64,000 bases of DNA from Streptomyces sp. NBC_01298 (GCF_035978755.1 NZ_CP108414.1:1116001-1180000), one strand, 5' to 3'. Positions 16,175 through 27,786 are shown, counted from the first letter of the stretch. Made by a program: numbers and translations. Notes: generated by a model not told the origin, from the sequence alone.

Positions 16175-17245
16175 GTGATCCGCTCCCTCTCGATACTCGA
16201 CCGGTCCCGCACCCGCACGGGACACCCCGCGGCCCAGGCCCTGCGCGACACCGTGGAGCTCGCGCGCACCGCCGAGCGGCTCGGCTACCGCAGATTCTGG
16301 GTCTCGGAGCACCACAGCGTGCCCGGGGTCGCCGGATCCGCGCCCACGGTGCTCGCCGCGGCCGTGGCGGGGGCGACCGACCGGATCCGGGTCGGCACCG
16401 GCGGCGTGATGCTGCCCAATCACCAGCCGCTGGTCGTCGCGGAGCAGTTCGGGGTCCTGGAGTCGCTGTTCCCCGGCCGGATCGACATGGGGCTCGGCCG
16501 CTCGGTCGGCTTCACCGGCGGGATCCGCCGCGCGCTCGGGCGGGACACCGCCGACGCCGACCGGTTCGAGGAGCAGCTCGCGGAGCTGCTGGGCTGGTTC
16601 GACGGCTCCCAGCGGGCGCATCCCGAGGTGCACGCCCGCCCGGCGGAGGGGACGCGGATCCCGGCGTTCGTACTGGCCACCGGTGAGGGGGCGGGGATCG
16701 CCGCCCGCGCCGGACTGCCCCTGGTCGTCGGGGACCTGCGGAGCCGGACCCGGATCACGGAGATCATCGCGGCGTACCGCGAGGAGTTCCGGCCCTCCCC
16801 CTGGGGTGCGCGGCCGTACGTCGTGGCCTCCGGGACGGTCGCGGTCGCCGCCACCGCGGAGGCCGCCCGGCGGCTCCTGGTGCCCGAGGCCTGGGCGGTC
16901 GCGCACTCCCGCACCCGGGGGAGCTTCCCGCCGCTGCGCCCGGCCGAGGAGATCGAGGCCCTCCCCATGAGCGCCAAGGAGCGGGAGCTGTACGAGGGCG
17001 CCCTCGCCGGGCACATCCACGGCACGGAGGAGCAGGTCGCGGCGGAGCTGTCCGAGGTCGCGGAGCTGACCGGGGCGGACGAGCTGCTGGTCACCACGTC
17101 CACGTACGACCGGACGGCGCTGCTGGACTCCTTCGGACGGCTCGCCCGGCTCGCGGGCCTCACGGAGCACCCGGACGGCCGTGCGGACGCCCGCGCGGAC
17201 AGTCACCCGGACCTCGTCGGCCGCTCCTCGGGCGCCGGACACTAA
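16175..17245 (+). CDS. LLM-class flavin-dependent oxidoreductase
   Basis: 356 residues of the bacterial-luciferase-like TIM barrel: RRFWVSEHHSVPGVAGSAP near the N-terminus, RIRVGTGGVMLPNHQPLVVAEQFG, and LFPGRIDMGLGRSVGF, which are the usual flavin and active-site segments. The family uses FMNH2 or F420 to oxidise or reduce diverse substrates; the substrate here cannot be told. I chose the GTG at 16175, at which family similarity begins (VIRSLSILDRSRT). The stop is 10 bp before the UvrA-like gene start, so the two may be co-transcribed. Confidence 0.88.
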   Translation: MIRSLSILDRSRTRTGHPAAQALRDTVELARTAERLGYRRFWVSEHHSVPGVAGSAPTVLAAAVAGATDRIRVGTGGVMLPNHQPLVVAEQFGVLESLFPGRIDMGLGRSVGFTGGIRRALGRDTADADRFEEQLAELLGWFDGSQRAHPEVHARPAEGTRIPAFVLATGEGAGIAARAGLPLVVGDLRSRTRITEIIAAYREEFRPSPWGARPYVVASGTVAVAATAEAARRLLVPEAWAVAHSRTRGSFPPLRPAEEIEALPMSAKERELYEGALAGHIHGTEEQVAAELSEVAELTGADELLVTTSTYDRTALLDSFGRLARLAGLTEHPDGRADARADSHPDLVGRSSGAGH

Positions 17246-17255
17246 ACTAGGACGA

Positions 17256-19661
17256 ATGCACCAGCCCGTCGCCCCCGCCCCGCACGCCCACGATCCCTAC
17301 GTCCGCGTCCGCGGTGCCCGGGAGCACAATCTGCGCGGGGTCGACGTGGACGTTCCACGGGACGCGCTGACGGTGTTCACCGGGGTCTCCGGCTCCGGGA
17401 AGAGCTCGCTGGCCTTCGGCACGCTCTTCGCCGAGGCCCAGCGCCGGTACTTCGAGTCCGTGGCCCCGTACGCCCGGCGGCTGATCCACCAGATCGGCGC
17501 GCCGAAGGTCGATTCCGTCACCGGGCTCCCGCCGGCCGTCTCGCTGGAGCAGCGGCGCTCCTCCCCCGGGTCCCGGTCCTCGGTCGGCACGGTGACCATG
17601 CTGTCCAACTCCCTGCGGATGCTGTACTCGCGGGCGGGCTCCTACCCGCCGGGCGCCGAGCGCCTGGACTCCGACGCGTTCTCCCCCAACACCGCCGCCG
17701 GGGCCTGCCCCTCCTGTCACGGCCTGGGCCGGGTACACGGCACCAGCGAGGAACTGCTGGTTCCCGACGCGGGCCTGTCGATCCGTCAGGGGGCCATCGC
17801 CGCCTGGCCGGGCGCCTGGCAGGGCAAGAACCTGCGCGACATCCTGGAGGCCCTCGGCCACGACGTGGACGCGCCCTGGCGGGAGCTCCCGGCGGCGGAC
17901 CGCGAATGGATCCTGTTCACCGAGGAACAGCCGGTGGTGACGGTGCACCCGGTGCGGGAGGCCGACCGGATCCAACGGCCGTACCAGGGCACGTACATGA
18001 GCGCCCACCGGTACGTGATGCGGACCTTCTCCGACAGCAAGAGCGCCACCTTGCGGGCCCGGGCCGAGCGGTTCCTCAACCATGCGCCGTGCCCGGTGTG
18101 CGAGGGCAGGCGACTGCGCCCGGAGGCCCTGGCCGTGACCTTCGCGGGCCGCACCATCGCGGAGCTGGCGGCGCTGGCGCTGACGGATCTGGACGGGGTA
18201 CTGGCCGCCGCTCGCGGCGGCGGCGAGGCCTCCCGGGTACTCACGGAGGACCTGCGCTCCCGGATCGGCCCGGTCACCGAGCTGGGGCTGGGCTACCTGA
18301 GCCTGGACCGCGGCGCCCCGACCCTGTCGGCGGGAGAGCTGCAACGACTGCGACTGGCGACGCAGTTGCGTTCGGGGCTGTTCGGCGTGGTGTACGTACT
18401 GGACGAGCCGTCGGCGGGGCTGCACCCGGCCGACACGGAGGCGCTGCTCGGCGTCCTGGACCGGCTCAAGGCGGCCGGGAACACGCTGTTCGTGGTGGAG
18501 CACGATCTGGCCGTCGTGCGGCACGCGGACTGGCTGGTGGACGTCGGCCCGCTGGCCGGGGAGCACGGCGGACGGGTGCTGCACAGCGGGCCGCCGGACG
18601 CTCTGGCCGCGGTGGCGGAATCGGCGACGGCCCGGTACCTGTTCGGAGCCCGGCGGCCGGACGAACGGCCCTCGGGGGCGCCGCGGCAGGCCACCGGGTC
18701 GGTCCGGCTCAGCGGAGTCGAGCGGCACAACCTTCGGGACGTGGCGGCGGAGTTCCCGCTCGGGGTGTTCACGGCGGTGACCGGGGTGTCGGGGTCCGGG
18801 AAGTCCACGCTCGTGGGCCAGGTGCTCGCGGGGGAGGTCCACGAGCGGCTGGCGGAGCCGGAGTTCCCGGTACGCCGGCTGGTGGAGGTGGACCAGAAGC
18901 CGATCGGCCGGACGCCGCGCTCCAACCTGGCCACGTACACGGGGCTGTTCGACGTGGTCCGCCGGCTCTTCACGGCGGCGCCGGAATCCAAGGCACGGGG
19001 CTGGAAGGCGGGCCGCTTCTCCTTCAACGTCCCGGGCGGGCGCTGCGAGTCCTGCCAGGGCGAGGGCTTCGTCTCGGTGGAGCTGCTGTTCCTGCCCAGT
19101 ACGTACGCCCCGTGCCCCCAGTGCGCCGGGGCCCGGTACAACTCCGAGACCCTGGAGGTCCGTTACTCGGGCCTGAACATCGCCGAGGTGCTCGCCCTGA
19201 CCGTGGAGTCGGCGGCCTCCTTCTTCGCCGGGGTCCCGGCGGCGGCCCGCAGCCTCGGCGCGCTGTCGGACATCGGCCTGGGGTACCTGCGGCTCGGGCA
19301 GCCCGCCACGGAACTCTCGGGCGGCGAGGCTCAGCGCATCAAGCTGGCGACGGAACTCCAGCGCGTGCGCCGCGACCACACCCTGTACCTGCTGGACGAG
19401 CCGACGACCGGTCTCCATCCGGCCGATGTCACGGTGCTGCTGCGGCAGTTGCACGGCCTGGTGGACGCGGGACATTCGGTGGTGGTCGTGGAGCACGACA
19501 TGACGGTCGTGGCGGGCGCCGACTGGGTCATCGACCTGGGCCCCGGCGGCGGTGCGGACGGCGGCCGGGTGGTGGCCGCGGGCACGCCCGCCGAGGTGGC
19601 CGGCGCCACGGGCAGCCGTACGGCGCCCTACCTGGCACGGGCCCTCGCCGGACAGCCGTAG
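17256..19661 (+). CDS. UvrA-like ABC excinuclease paralogue (UvrA2/DrrC type)
   Basis: 801 residues, clearly shorter than housekeeping UvrA (about 950-1000). Both ATPase halves are intact: Walker A GVSGSGKSS (about 43-51) and GVSGSGKST, signatures LSAGELQRLRLA and LSGGEAQRIKLA, and Walker B YVLDEPSAGLHP and YLLDEPTTGLHP. Zinc-finger cysteines are present (CPSCHGLG, CPVCEGRR, CESCQGEG, CPQCAG). The missing length falls before about residue 200, where UvrB-interaction sequence normally lies, as in UvrA2 and the drug-resistance protein DrrC. It probably acts on damaged or drug-bound DNA without classic UvrB coupling. Confidence 0.9.
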   Translation: MHQPVAPAPHAHDPYVRVRGAREHNLRGVDVDVPRDALTVFTGVSGSGKSSLAFGTLFAEAQRRYFESVAPYARRLIHQIGAPKVDSVTGLPPAVSLEQRRSSPGSRSSVGTVTMLSNSLRMLYSRAGSYPPGAERLDSDAFSPNTAAGACPSCHGLGRVHGTSEELLVPDAGLSIRQGAIAAWPGAWQGKNLRDILEALGHDVDAPWRELPAADREWILFTEEQPVVTVHPVREADRIQRPYQGTYMSAHRYVMRTFSDSKSATLRARAERFLNHAPCPVCEGRRLRPEALAVTFAGRTIAELAALALTDLDGVLAAARGGGEASRVLTEDLRSRIGPVTELGLGYLSLDRGAPTLSAGELQRLRLATQLRSGLFGVVYVLDEPSAGLHPADTEALLGVLDRLKAAGNTLFVVEHDLAVVRHADWLVDVGPLAGEHGGRVLHSGPPDALAAVAESATARYLFGARRPDERPSGAPRQATGSVRLSGVERHNLRDVAAEFPLGVFTAVTGVSGSGKSTLVGQVLAGEVHERLAEPEFPVRRLVEVDQKPIGRTPRSNLATYTGLFDVVRRLFTAAPESKARGWKAGRFSFNVPGGRCESCQGEGFVSVELLFLPSTYAPCPQCAGARYNSETLEVRYSGLNIAEVLALTVESAASFFAGVPAAARSLGALSDIGLGYLRLGQPATELSGGEAQRIKLATELQRVRRDHTLYLLDEPTTGLHPADVTVLLRQLHGLVDAGHSVVVVEHDMTVVAGADWVIDLGPGGGADGGRVVAAGTPAEVAGATGSRTAPYLARALAGQP

Positions 19662-19718
19662 CGCGCAGGGGACCACGGGACCCGGCCTGCCCGGCGCACG
19701 ATCACGTGGCCGGCGGCT

Positions 19719-20084
19719 TCAGGCGCGCTTGGCGTAGTCCCCGTATCCCTGCCAGTCGAGAACGACGCACGGCTCGTCACCGAGCACCCACGCGTCGTGG
19801 CCGGGGGCGATCTGGATGAAGTCCCCTGGCTGCGTCTCGGTGCTCTCCCCGTCGTCCATGACGATCTTCATCCGGCCGCTGACGATGTAGCCCACGTGGG
19901 GCGCCTCGCAACTGTCGGTTCCGGCAATGGGCTTGACGTGCTTCGACCACTGCCATCCGGGCTCGAACACGGCTCGGCCTACGGGTCCCTGGTCGGTGTT
20001 GAGCAGGTCGAGCCTGCCCATGCCGTCCTCGAACGGACGTGTCTCATCGGCAGAATCGAAACCCCGCCGCACGATTCCTGACAT
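19719..20084 (-). CDS. Small cupin protein
   Basis: 121 residues. The cupin barrel is seen from QWSKHVKPIAGTDSCEAPHVGYIVSG (split around Cys/His ligands) to PGDFIQIAPGHDAWVLGDEP. The start at 20084 (MSGIVRRGF) follows GGAGGGTGG. Relatives are described as cupins with unknown substrates in actinobacteria. It is convergent with the UvrA-like gene and stands alone. Confidence 0.82.
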   Translation of the reverse strand: MSGIVRRGFDSADETRPFEDGMGRLDLLNTDQGPVGRAVFEPGWQWSKHVKPIAGTDSCEAPHVGYIVSGRMKIVMDDGESTETQPGDFIQIAPGHDAWVLGDEPCVVLDWQGYGDYAKRA

Positions 20085-20171
20085 GATCGTCCACCCTCCG
20101 GCGCACGACTGCCCCGAGTCCACTTCTCAGCGTACGCCCGTAGCGCGCCGAGCTCCCGGTGTACGAGGCCG

Positions 20172-20819
20172 CTACGCGTCCCCGTGGAGCAGGTGCTGCG
20201 GAAGCTCGCGGAAGCTCCAGACGCCCTGGCTCCGGCCGAGCATCCACACCAGGTCGTAGCGGTCGGGCCAGGTCGCCGGGAGCCCCAGTACGTCCTGCGC
20301 TCCCAGGCCCCGGATCAGGCGGGGCATCCCCTGGTGTTCCCAGCAGATCAGGACCGGCGTCCGCGCCGCCAGGACCGCCTCGGCCAGGGCGGGCTCGGCT
20401 CCGACCGGGAACTCCGCGCGGACCGGCGTACCCAGCGCGGTGGCGAGCGGCTCGACGGTCTGGCGGCACCGCGCGGGCGCCCCTCTCTTGCCCCCGGCCG
20501 CGAAGACGGCGCCGGGGCGGGGCAGGGCGGCGCCCCTGGTCGGCGGGAAGAGGGCGGGCAGCTCCTGGGCGCGGCGCAGGCCCCGGACCGCGAGGGAGCC
20601 GGGGGTCTCGTTGCCCTCGTCGTCCTCGCCGGTGTCTCCGGCGTACGGCTTCTCCGCGTGCCGGATGATCATGACCAGCGCGTCCTTGGCGGCCTCGGGG
20701 CCGGGGCGCGGTGTGGGGGGCCGTTCCTCCCCGGCGCAGCCGGCCGCCGCCAGCGGGGCGAGCGCGGCGGCCAGCAGGGTACGGCGGCGCGGGCCGGATC
20801 CGGCAGGGGCTTGAGGCAT
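20172..20819 (-). CDS. Histidine-phosphatase-superfamily lipoprotein
   Basis: About 215 residues. The signal peptide (RRRTLLAAALAPLAAAGC) has adjacent arginines and an AAGC lipobox. The catalytic-type motif MIIRHAEKP (RHxE) follows, as in phosphoglycerate-mutase-like phosphatases, with an ICWEHQGMPRL motif carrying the second histidine. It is probably an exported phosphatase; substrate unknown. An alternative ATG at 20837 would add six residues and has an equally weak ribosome binding site. Confidence 0.83.
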   Translation of the reverse strand: MPQAPAGSGPRRRTLLAAALAPLAAAGCAGEERPPTPRPGPEAAKDALVMIIRHAEKPYAGDTGEDDEGNETPGSLAVRGLRRAQELPALFPPTRGAALPRPGAVFAAGGKRGAPARCRQTVEPLATALGTPVRAEFPVGAEPALAEAVLAARTPVLICWEHQGMPRLIRGLGAQDVLGLPATWPDRYDLVWMLGRSQGVWSFRELPQHLLHGDA

Positions 20820-20920
20820 GCGCCCACTGTCACCCATGCCCGCGAGGGCGTCCGGTCACGGCGCGACGGGAGCCGCTCCGATCATCCGATCGGCGGACGC
20901 CCCGTCCTGCGCGGCCCAGG

Positions 20921-21663
20921 TCAGCGGGGACCTCGGCGGACGGCCCGCAGCCACTCCTTGTTCATGGCGGCGATCGAGGGCAACGGGATCCCCTTGGGGC
21001 AGGCGGTGGCGCACTCGCCGGTCAGGGTGCATCCTCCGAAGCCCTCGGCGTCCATGGTGGCCACCATGTCCAGCACCCGGGTCTCGCGCTCCGGCGAGCC
21101 CTGCGGGAGCACGTTCAGATGGTTGACCTTGGCGGAGGTGAAGAGCATCGCCGAGCCGTTGGGGCAGGCCGCCACGCACGCCCCGCAGCCGATGCACTCG
21201 GCGTGCTCGAAGGCGTGGTCGGCGTCCGGCTTGGGGACGGCCGTGGCGTGCGCCTCCGGCGCGGAGCCGGTCGGGGCGGTGATGTAGCCGCCGGCCTGGA
21301 TGACCCGGTCGAGGGCCCCCCGGTCGACGACCAGGTCCTTGACCACGGGAAAGGCCGAGGCCCGCCAGGGTTCGACGTCGATGGTGTCGCCGTCGTCGAA
21401 GGAGCGCATGTGGAGCTGGCAGGTCGTGGTGCGCTCCGGCCCGTGGGCGTCGCCGTTGATGACGAGGCTGCACGCGCCGCAGATGCCCTCGCGGCAGTCG
21501 TGGTCGAAGGCGACGGGGTCCTCTCCGCTCAGGATGAGGTCCTCGTTGAGGGTGTCGAGCATTTCGAGGAAGGACATGCCCTCCGAGATGCCGTCGACCT
21601 CGTACGAGGCCATCGCGCCGGGGGCGTCGGCGTTCTTCTGGCGCCAGACGCGCAGGGTGAGCT

Positions 21664-21667
<4 letters not shown>
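20921..21667 (-). CDS. sdhB: Succinate dehydrogenase/fumarate reductase iron-sulfur subunit
   Basis: 248 residues. The N-terminal plant-type ferredoxin domain has the 2Fe-2S cysteines in [18 protein letters not shown]. The C-terminal domain has the 4Fe-4S and 3Fe-4S ligands in [16 protein letters not shown] and [16 protein letters not shown]. It passes electrons from SdhA to the membrane subunit. Its start overlaps the sdhA stop (ATGA). The sequence is of the actinobacterial/bacteroidal type B group rather than the SdhABCD type. Confidence 0.95.
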
Positions 21668-23616
<1,949 letters not shown>

Positions 23617-23617
23617 G

Positions 23618-24322
23618 TCAGCTCACCACTCCGGTCATGACGGCGACGGGCACGGACACGAAGCCCGCGAAGAGGACCAGGGCCAGGGCGTCGGCCAGGA
23701 ACTTCAGCGTCCTGTCCCGCCGGGCGTTGCCCGCGCCGAGGGTCTGGGCGGCGCTCCAGAAGCCGTGGCGGACGTGCAGTGCGAGGGCGGCCATCGCCAC
23801 GAGGTAGATGGTGTTGCCGTACCAGGTGGAGAAGGTGGCCAGGACGTTCTCGTACGGGTGCCCGGCCCAGGCCCGCTCGTTCACGGTGAGGGTGGTGAGG
23901 TCGAGCAGGTGCCAGACGATGAAGAGGGCGAGGATGATGCCGCCCCAGCGCATGGTGCGGGTGGCGTAGCTCGCACGGCGGCGCTTGTGGACGTACTTCA
24001 CCGGGCGCGCCTTGATGTCGCGCCGGCTGAGCTGGTACGCGCAGACCCCGTGCGCGACGACGGCGGCGACCAGAGCCACGCGGAAGATCCACAGGGCCCA
24101 CTCGTGGTGCAGGAAGGGCGAGCCGAGGGTGCGCAGCCAATGGGCGTAGCCGTTGAACTCGTCCGCCCCGAAGAAGATCTTGAGGTTGCCGAGCATGTGC
24201 ACGACCAGGTAGCCGAGCATGATCAGGCCGGAGACGGCCATCACGGACTTCTTGCCGACGGAGGAGTCCCAGAGCGTGCGCGTGGTGGACGGCCGTCGAT
24301 CCGTCCGCGTTGCCAGAGCCAT
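23618..24322 (-). CDS. sdhC: Succinate dehydrogenase cytochrome b558-type membrane subunit
   Basis: 234 residues with five hydrophobic segments, the architecture of the single membrane subunit of type B succinate:quinone oxidoreductases. Histidines suitable for heme ligation occur in [35 protein letters not shown] and [11 protein letters not shown] chose the ATG at 24322 ([10 protein letters not shown]); a TTG seven codons upstream also keeps the frame. It is first in the sdhCAB operon, divergent from a LysR gene with 94 bp between. Confidence 0.92.
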   Translation of the reverse strand: MALATRTDRRPSTTRTLWDSSVGKKSVMAVSGLIMLGYLVVHMLGNLKIFFGADEFNGYAHWLRTLGSPFLHHEWALWIFRVALVAAVVAHGVCAYQLSRRDIKARPVKYVHKRRRASYATRTMRWGGIILALFIVWHLLDLTTLTVNERAWAGHPYENVLATFSTWYGNTIYLVAMAALALHVRHGFWSAAQTLGAGNARRDRTLKFLADALALVLFAGFVSVPVAVMTGVVS

Positions 24323-24381
24323 GACATTGACCGTAAGGACCAAGGTCCCGAAAGGTCCAAGACATGGCAGAGCTCAAGTCA

Positions 24382-24396
24382 ATAGGATCAGCCTAT
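24382..24396. promoter_or_regulatory. LysR-type operator candidate (T-N11-A palindrome)
   Basis: ATAGGATCAGCCTAT is a 15-bp inverted repeat (ATAGG-N5-CCTAT) that fits the LysR T-N11-A rule. It lies in the 94-bp divergent spacer, 20 bp from the lysR start and 59 bp from the sdhC start. Confidence 0.6.
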
Positions 24397-24416
24397 GCAG
24401 GCGCTAGCCTGGGGGC

Positions 24417-25295
24417 ATGCAGTTCCAGCAGTTGGTCTACTTCGTCGCCGTCGCCGAGACCCGGCACTTCACGCGCGCGGCCGAACGCGAGCACGTGGCC
24501 CAGCCCTCGCTGTCGCAGCAGATCAAAGCGCTCGAACGGGAGCTGGGCGCCGAACTCTTCAGCCGGGCGCGCGGGAACATCACGCTCACGGACGCCGGCG
24601 AGACCCTGCTGCCGCTGGCCCGGCGGATCCTCGCGGACGCGGACACGGCCCGGCTGGAGGTGCAGGAGCTGGCGCAGCTCCGGCGCGGCCGGATCCGCCT
24701 GGGCGCCACCCCGAGCCTGTGCACCGGCCTGCTGCCGGGCGTGCTCCGCGCCTTCCACACCGCACATCCGGGGATCGAGCTGCTGATCGAGGAGAGCGGT
24801 TCGCTGGACCTCGTACGGGAGCTCGCGCGCGGCTCCCTGGACCTCGCGCTGATCGCCCTGCCGCTGCCCCCGTCGGCGCCGGCGCTGACCACGATGGAGC
24901 TGCTGACGGAGGACCTGGTGGTGGTCTCCTCGGCGGCCCTCCCCCCTCCGGGGGGCGGCGGTCCGCTCACGGTGTCCGCACTGCGCGACGAGCCGATGGT
25001 GATGTTCCGGCACGGCTACGACCTGCGGGACCTGACCGTGGCGGCCTGCCGCGCGGAGGGCTTCGAGCCCGCGTTCACCGTGGAGGGGGGCGAGATGGAC
25101 GCCGTACTGGGCTTCGTCCGCGCGGGGCTCGGCATCGCGGTGGTCCCGGCGATGGTGGTCGGCCACGCGGGCTCCGGGCTCCGCTCCACCCCCCTGGCGG
25201 GCTCCCCCCTGCGCCGCACGATCGCCCTGGCCCACCGCACGGACGTGGCACCCCCGCGCGCGGCCCGGGAGCTGAAACGCATGCTGCTGGGCTGA
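24417..25295 (+). CDS. LysR-family transcriptional regulator next to sdhCAB
   Basis: 292 residues. The N-terminal winged helix-turn-helix is canonical: LVYFVAVAETRHFTRAAER, then PSLSQQIKALERELG and LFSRARGNITLTDAG. The effector-binding domain follows from about residue 90. It is divergent from sdhCAB with a palindromic site between, so it very probably regulates that operon and itself. The effector is unknown but may be a C4-dicarboxylate or redox signal. Confidence 0.93.
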   Translation: MQFQQLVYFVAVAETRHFTRAAEREHVAQPSLSQQIKALERELGAELFSRARGNITLTDAGETLLPLARRILADADTARLEVQELAQLRRGRIRLGATPSLCTGLLPGVLRAFHTAHPGIELLIEESGSLDLVRELARGSLDLALIALPLPPSAPALTTMELLTEDLVVVSSAALPPPGGGGPLTVSALRDEPMVMFRHGYDLRDLTVAACRAEGFEPAFTVEGGEMDAVLGFVRAGLGIAVVPAMVVGHAGSGLRSTPLAGSPLRRTIALAHRTDVAPPRAARELKRMLLG

Positions 25296-25330
25296 CCTCT
25301 TCAGATGGGGGAGGTTCGGATGCGGGATGT

Positions 25331-25912
25331 TCAGATGTGCGAAGTGAGGCCGGTGACCGGATCGTGGGAGATCAGCGTCGGCAGCCCCGGGTCGTAGCTG
25401 ACGACCTCGCCGGTCAGCAGGACCGGGCGCTTGCCGGCCGTCCCGACCTCGACCAGGAACCGCAGCACAGCGGCCACACCTGCTCCGTCGATGACGTCAT
25501 CGGGCCAGACGGAGAACTCGATCTGTTCCTCACCCCAGGGCTGCGCGAAGAACCACACGGCTCCGAACCGGGCCCGGAAGGAGAAGCCCTCCCTCTCCTC
25601 CTCGCCGTCCCCCTCGTCCACCCAGAGGCGGAAGAGGTCAGCAATCGCGGGACGCGCGGGATCCAGGTGGGGGTATGGGTGATCCACCTCGGTCTCGTCG
25701 GCTACGGCACGCAGACGTTCGAGGACCGCGGTCCACTCGACACGGGTCGTGTCGAGGACCCGGATGTCCCTCAGGCTGCCGTCGAGTTGGAAGACATCGC
25801 ACATCCACGGCTCGGGCAGGCACGGCGTGCGGCGACCGTACTCACCGGCGTGGACCTCCTCGTGCGTCCACTCGACCGACTCCCCGGTCCTGTTCCCGTT
25901 CGCTCTCGCCAT
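25331..25912 (-). CDS. Conserved hypothetical protein downstream of TetR gene
   Basis: 193 residues, acidic, with no signal peptide or membrane helix. A central segment rich in aromatic residues (ARFGAVWFFAQPWGEEQIEF) and DGAGVAAVLRFLVEVG is visible. I do not recognise a domain. The start at 25912 lies 5 bp after the TetR stop on the same strand, so the genes are probably co-transcribed. Three loose TTCNGATG repeats lie just beyond its stop (25304-25338). Confidence 0.7.
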   Translation of the reverse strand: MARANGNRTGESVEWTHEEVHAGEYGRRTPCLPEPWMCDVFQLDGSLRDIRVLDTTRVEWTAVLERLRAVADETEVDHPYPHLDPARPAIADLFRLWVDEGDGEEEREGFSFRARFGAVWFFAQPWGEEQIEFSVWPDDVIDGAGVAAVLRFLVEVGTAGKRPVLLTGEVVSYDPGLPTLISHDPVTGLTSHI

Positions 25913-25916
25913 GCCG

Positions 25917-26564
25917 TCACGGCGCCTTGCGCGCGGGCAGCGCCCGGTCGAGGCCGCCGGACAGGAGGGCGAAGGCGCGCTCCGCGTCGGCCACGGCGGC
26001 GGGGTGGGCCTCGTCGGCGCTCTGGCCGGCGTCGATGCGGCGCCAGTTCTCGCGGCCGAGTTCCTGCCGGGCCGCCACCAGGTATCCGGCCGCCAGACGG
26101 GCCGTGAGCGGGTCGGCCGCTTCGGCTTCCAGTACGGCGGCGAGCAACTCCACCTCGCGGTCGGTGTAGTGGGCCAGCCGGGACTCCAGGCTGGCGGTGC
26201 TGTAGAGCAGCCCCTCGAAGGCGAGCACGTTCGGGTGGTCGCAGAGCCCCGTGATCGGGTCCCGCTCGGCCAGCGCCGCCAGGAAGTGCGCGCGCACGGC
26301 CGCCACCGGGGTCTGCCCCGCGGCCCGGTCGCGCACGACGCGCGCCGCCTCGTCCTGATGGTCGGCGAAGCGGTCGAGGACCAGGTCCTCCTTGCTCGGG
26401 AAGTAGCGGAACAGCGTGGGCTTGGAGACCTCGGCGGCGGCCGCGATGTCCGCCACCGAGACGGCGTCGAAGCCCCGTTCCAGGAAGAGTTCCAGCGCCG
26501 TGGCCGCCAGCTGTCGGCGCGTGCGGAGCTTCTTGTTCTCGCGCAGACCCCTCGTGTTCTCCAT
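25917..26564 (-). CDS. TetR/AcrR-family transcriptional regulator
   Basis: 215 residues. The N-terminal TetR helix-turn-helix is clear: LAATALELFLERGFDAVSVA, then DIAAAAEVSKPTLFRYFPSKEDLV. The rest is the variable ligand-binding domain. It is divergent from an FAD monooxygenase gene, with an inverted repeat 26 bp from its own start, so it probably represses both; this TetR/monooxygenase arrangement is common for responses to aromatic or antibiotic compounds. Confidence 0.92.
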   Translation of the reverse strand: MENTRGLRENKKLRTRRQLAATALELFLERGFDAVSVADIAAAAEVSKPTLFRYFPSKEDLVLDRFADHQDEAARVVRDRAAGQTPVAAVRAHFLAALAERDPITGLCDHPNVLAFEGLLYSTASLESRLAHYTDREVELLAAVLEAEAADPLTARLAAGYLVAARQELGRENWRRIDAGQSADEAHPAAVADAERAFALLSGGLDRALPARKAP

Positions 26565-26589
26565 GCGTCCAGCCTAACACGAATGAGTG

Positions 26590-26613
26590 ACCCGGTTAGT
26601 TTTGTAACTGGGT
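26590..26613. promoter_or_regulatory. TetR operator candidate
   Basis: ACCCGGTTA (26590-26598) and TAACTGGGT (26605-26613) form an inverted repeat with one mismatch and a 6-bp spacer, in a locally AT-rich spacer between the divergent tetR and FAD-monooxygenase genes. Confidence 0.62.
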
Positions 26614-26669
26614 TGCATTTTCTCTCGAGAGCCGCTTTCCTTGAGATACCGACGACGAGGGGACGTCTC

Positions 26670-27761
26670 ATGACGAACGCGGTTGATGTACTGGCAGTGG
26701 ATGTACTGATCGTGGGCTCCGGCCCGACCGGCCTCACGCTCGCCTGCGACCTGGCCCGCCGCGGCATCGCGGTGCGGATCATCGAGGGCCGCCCGGGACC
26801 GCACCGCGAGTCCCGGGGCAAGGGACTCCAGCCGGACAGCCTCGCCTTCTTCGAGGAGCTCGGCGTGGCCGGCTCCTTGCGGGGCAAGGGACGCGAAGGC
26901 GTGGTGCTGCGCAAGTACTTCGACGGGGAGCCCGTCAAGGACACCACCGTGGAGCGGGGTCTGCTCATCGGGCAGTGGCAGGTGGAGCAGACCCTGCGCG
27001 ACCGGCTGGCCGAGCTGGGCGTGCGGGTCGAGTACGGGTCCCGGCTCGCCGGAATCACCCAGGACGCGGACGGCGTCCGCGCACAGCTGGAGGACGGCAC
27101 CGCGATCCGGGCCGGCTATCTGGCGGGGTGCGACGGCGGACACAGCACCACCCGCGGGCTCCTCGCGATCCACTTCGAGGGGAGCGGCGAGAGGGAACCG
27201 GCGATGGTTCTCGGGGATGTCAGGGCGGCGGGGCTCAGCCGCGAGTTCTGGCACCAGTGGTTCACCTCGGACGGAGGCGGGATCCTGCTCTGCCCGATGC
27301 CGGGGACGGACACCTTCCAGTTGCAGGCCGGTCCCGAGACGGACGAGCGGGGCGAGGCGCTGCCGCCCTCGCTGGAGAGCTTCCAGCGACTCTTCGACCG
27401 GCACGCCCGGGTGCCGGGGATCCGGCTCACCGAGCCCACCTGGCTCTCCTCCTGGCGGGTCAACGTCCGCATGGCCACCCGGATACGCGAGGGCCGGGCC
27501 TTCCTCGCCGGGGACGCGGCGCACGTCCACCCCATAGCCGGCGGGCTCGGCATGAACACCGGCATCCAGGACGCCGCCGCCCTCGGGCGGACGCTGGCCG
27601 CCGTCCTCTCCGGGTCAGCCGGGGAGGAAGCGCTCGACGGGTACCAGGCGGAGCGGCTGCCGGTGGCCGCCCAGGTCCTGGCCGACACGGCTCGGCGCTA
27701 CGAGCGGGTGGTGGCGGCCGTCCGCGAGCCGGGCCGGGGCACGGAGGTGGGCCTGGAGTGA
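26670..27761 (+). CDS. FAD-dependent monooxygenase (PHBH family)
   Basis: 363 residues. The dinucleotide-binding motif GSGPTGLTLACDLARRG opens the protein, the DG motif is CDGGHSTTR, and the GD motif is AGDAAHVHPIAGGLGMN. These define class A flavoprotein hydroxylases that use NAD(P)H and oxygen on aromatic or polyketide-like substrates. At about 360 residues it lacks the C-terminal thioredoxin-like domain of larger members. The start at 26670 follows GAGGGGACG. It is probably induced through the divergent TetR regulator; the substrate is unknown. Confidence 0.9.
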   Translation: MTNAVDVLAVDVLIVGSGPTGLTLACDLARRGIAVRIIEGRPGPHRESRGKGLQPDSLAFFEELGVAGSLRGKGREGVVLRKYFDGEPVKDTTVERGLLIGQWQVEQTLRDRLAELGVRVEYGSRLAGITQDADGVRAQLEDGTAIRAGYLAGCDGGHSTTRGLLAIHFEGSGEREPAMVLGDVRAAGLSREFWHQWFTSDGGGILLCPMPGTDTFQLQAGPETDERGEALPPSLESFQRLFDRHARVPGIRLTEPTWLSSWRVNVRMATRIREGRAFLAGDAAHVHPIAGGLGMNTGIQDAAALGRTLAAVLSGSAGEEALDGYQAERLPVAAQVLADTARRYERVVAAVREPGRGTEVGLE

Positions 27762-27786
27762 CCCCGGCCCCGCTCTCGAACCGCGG

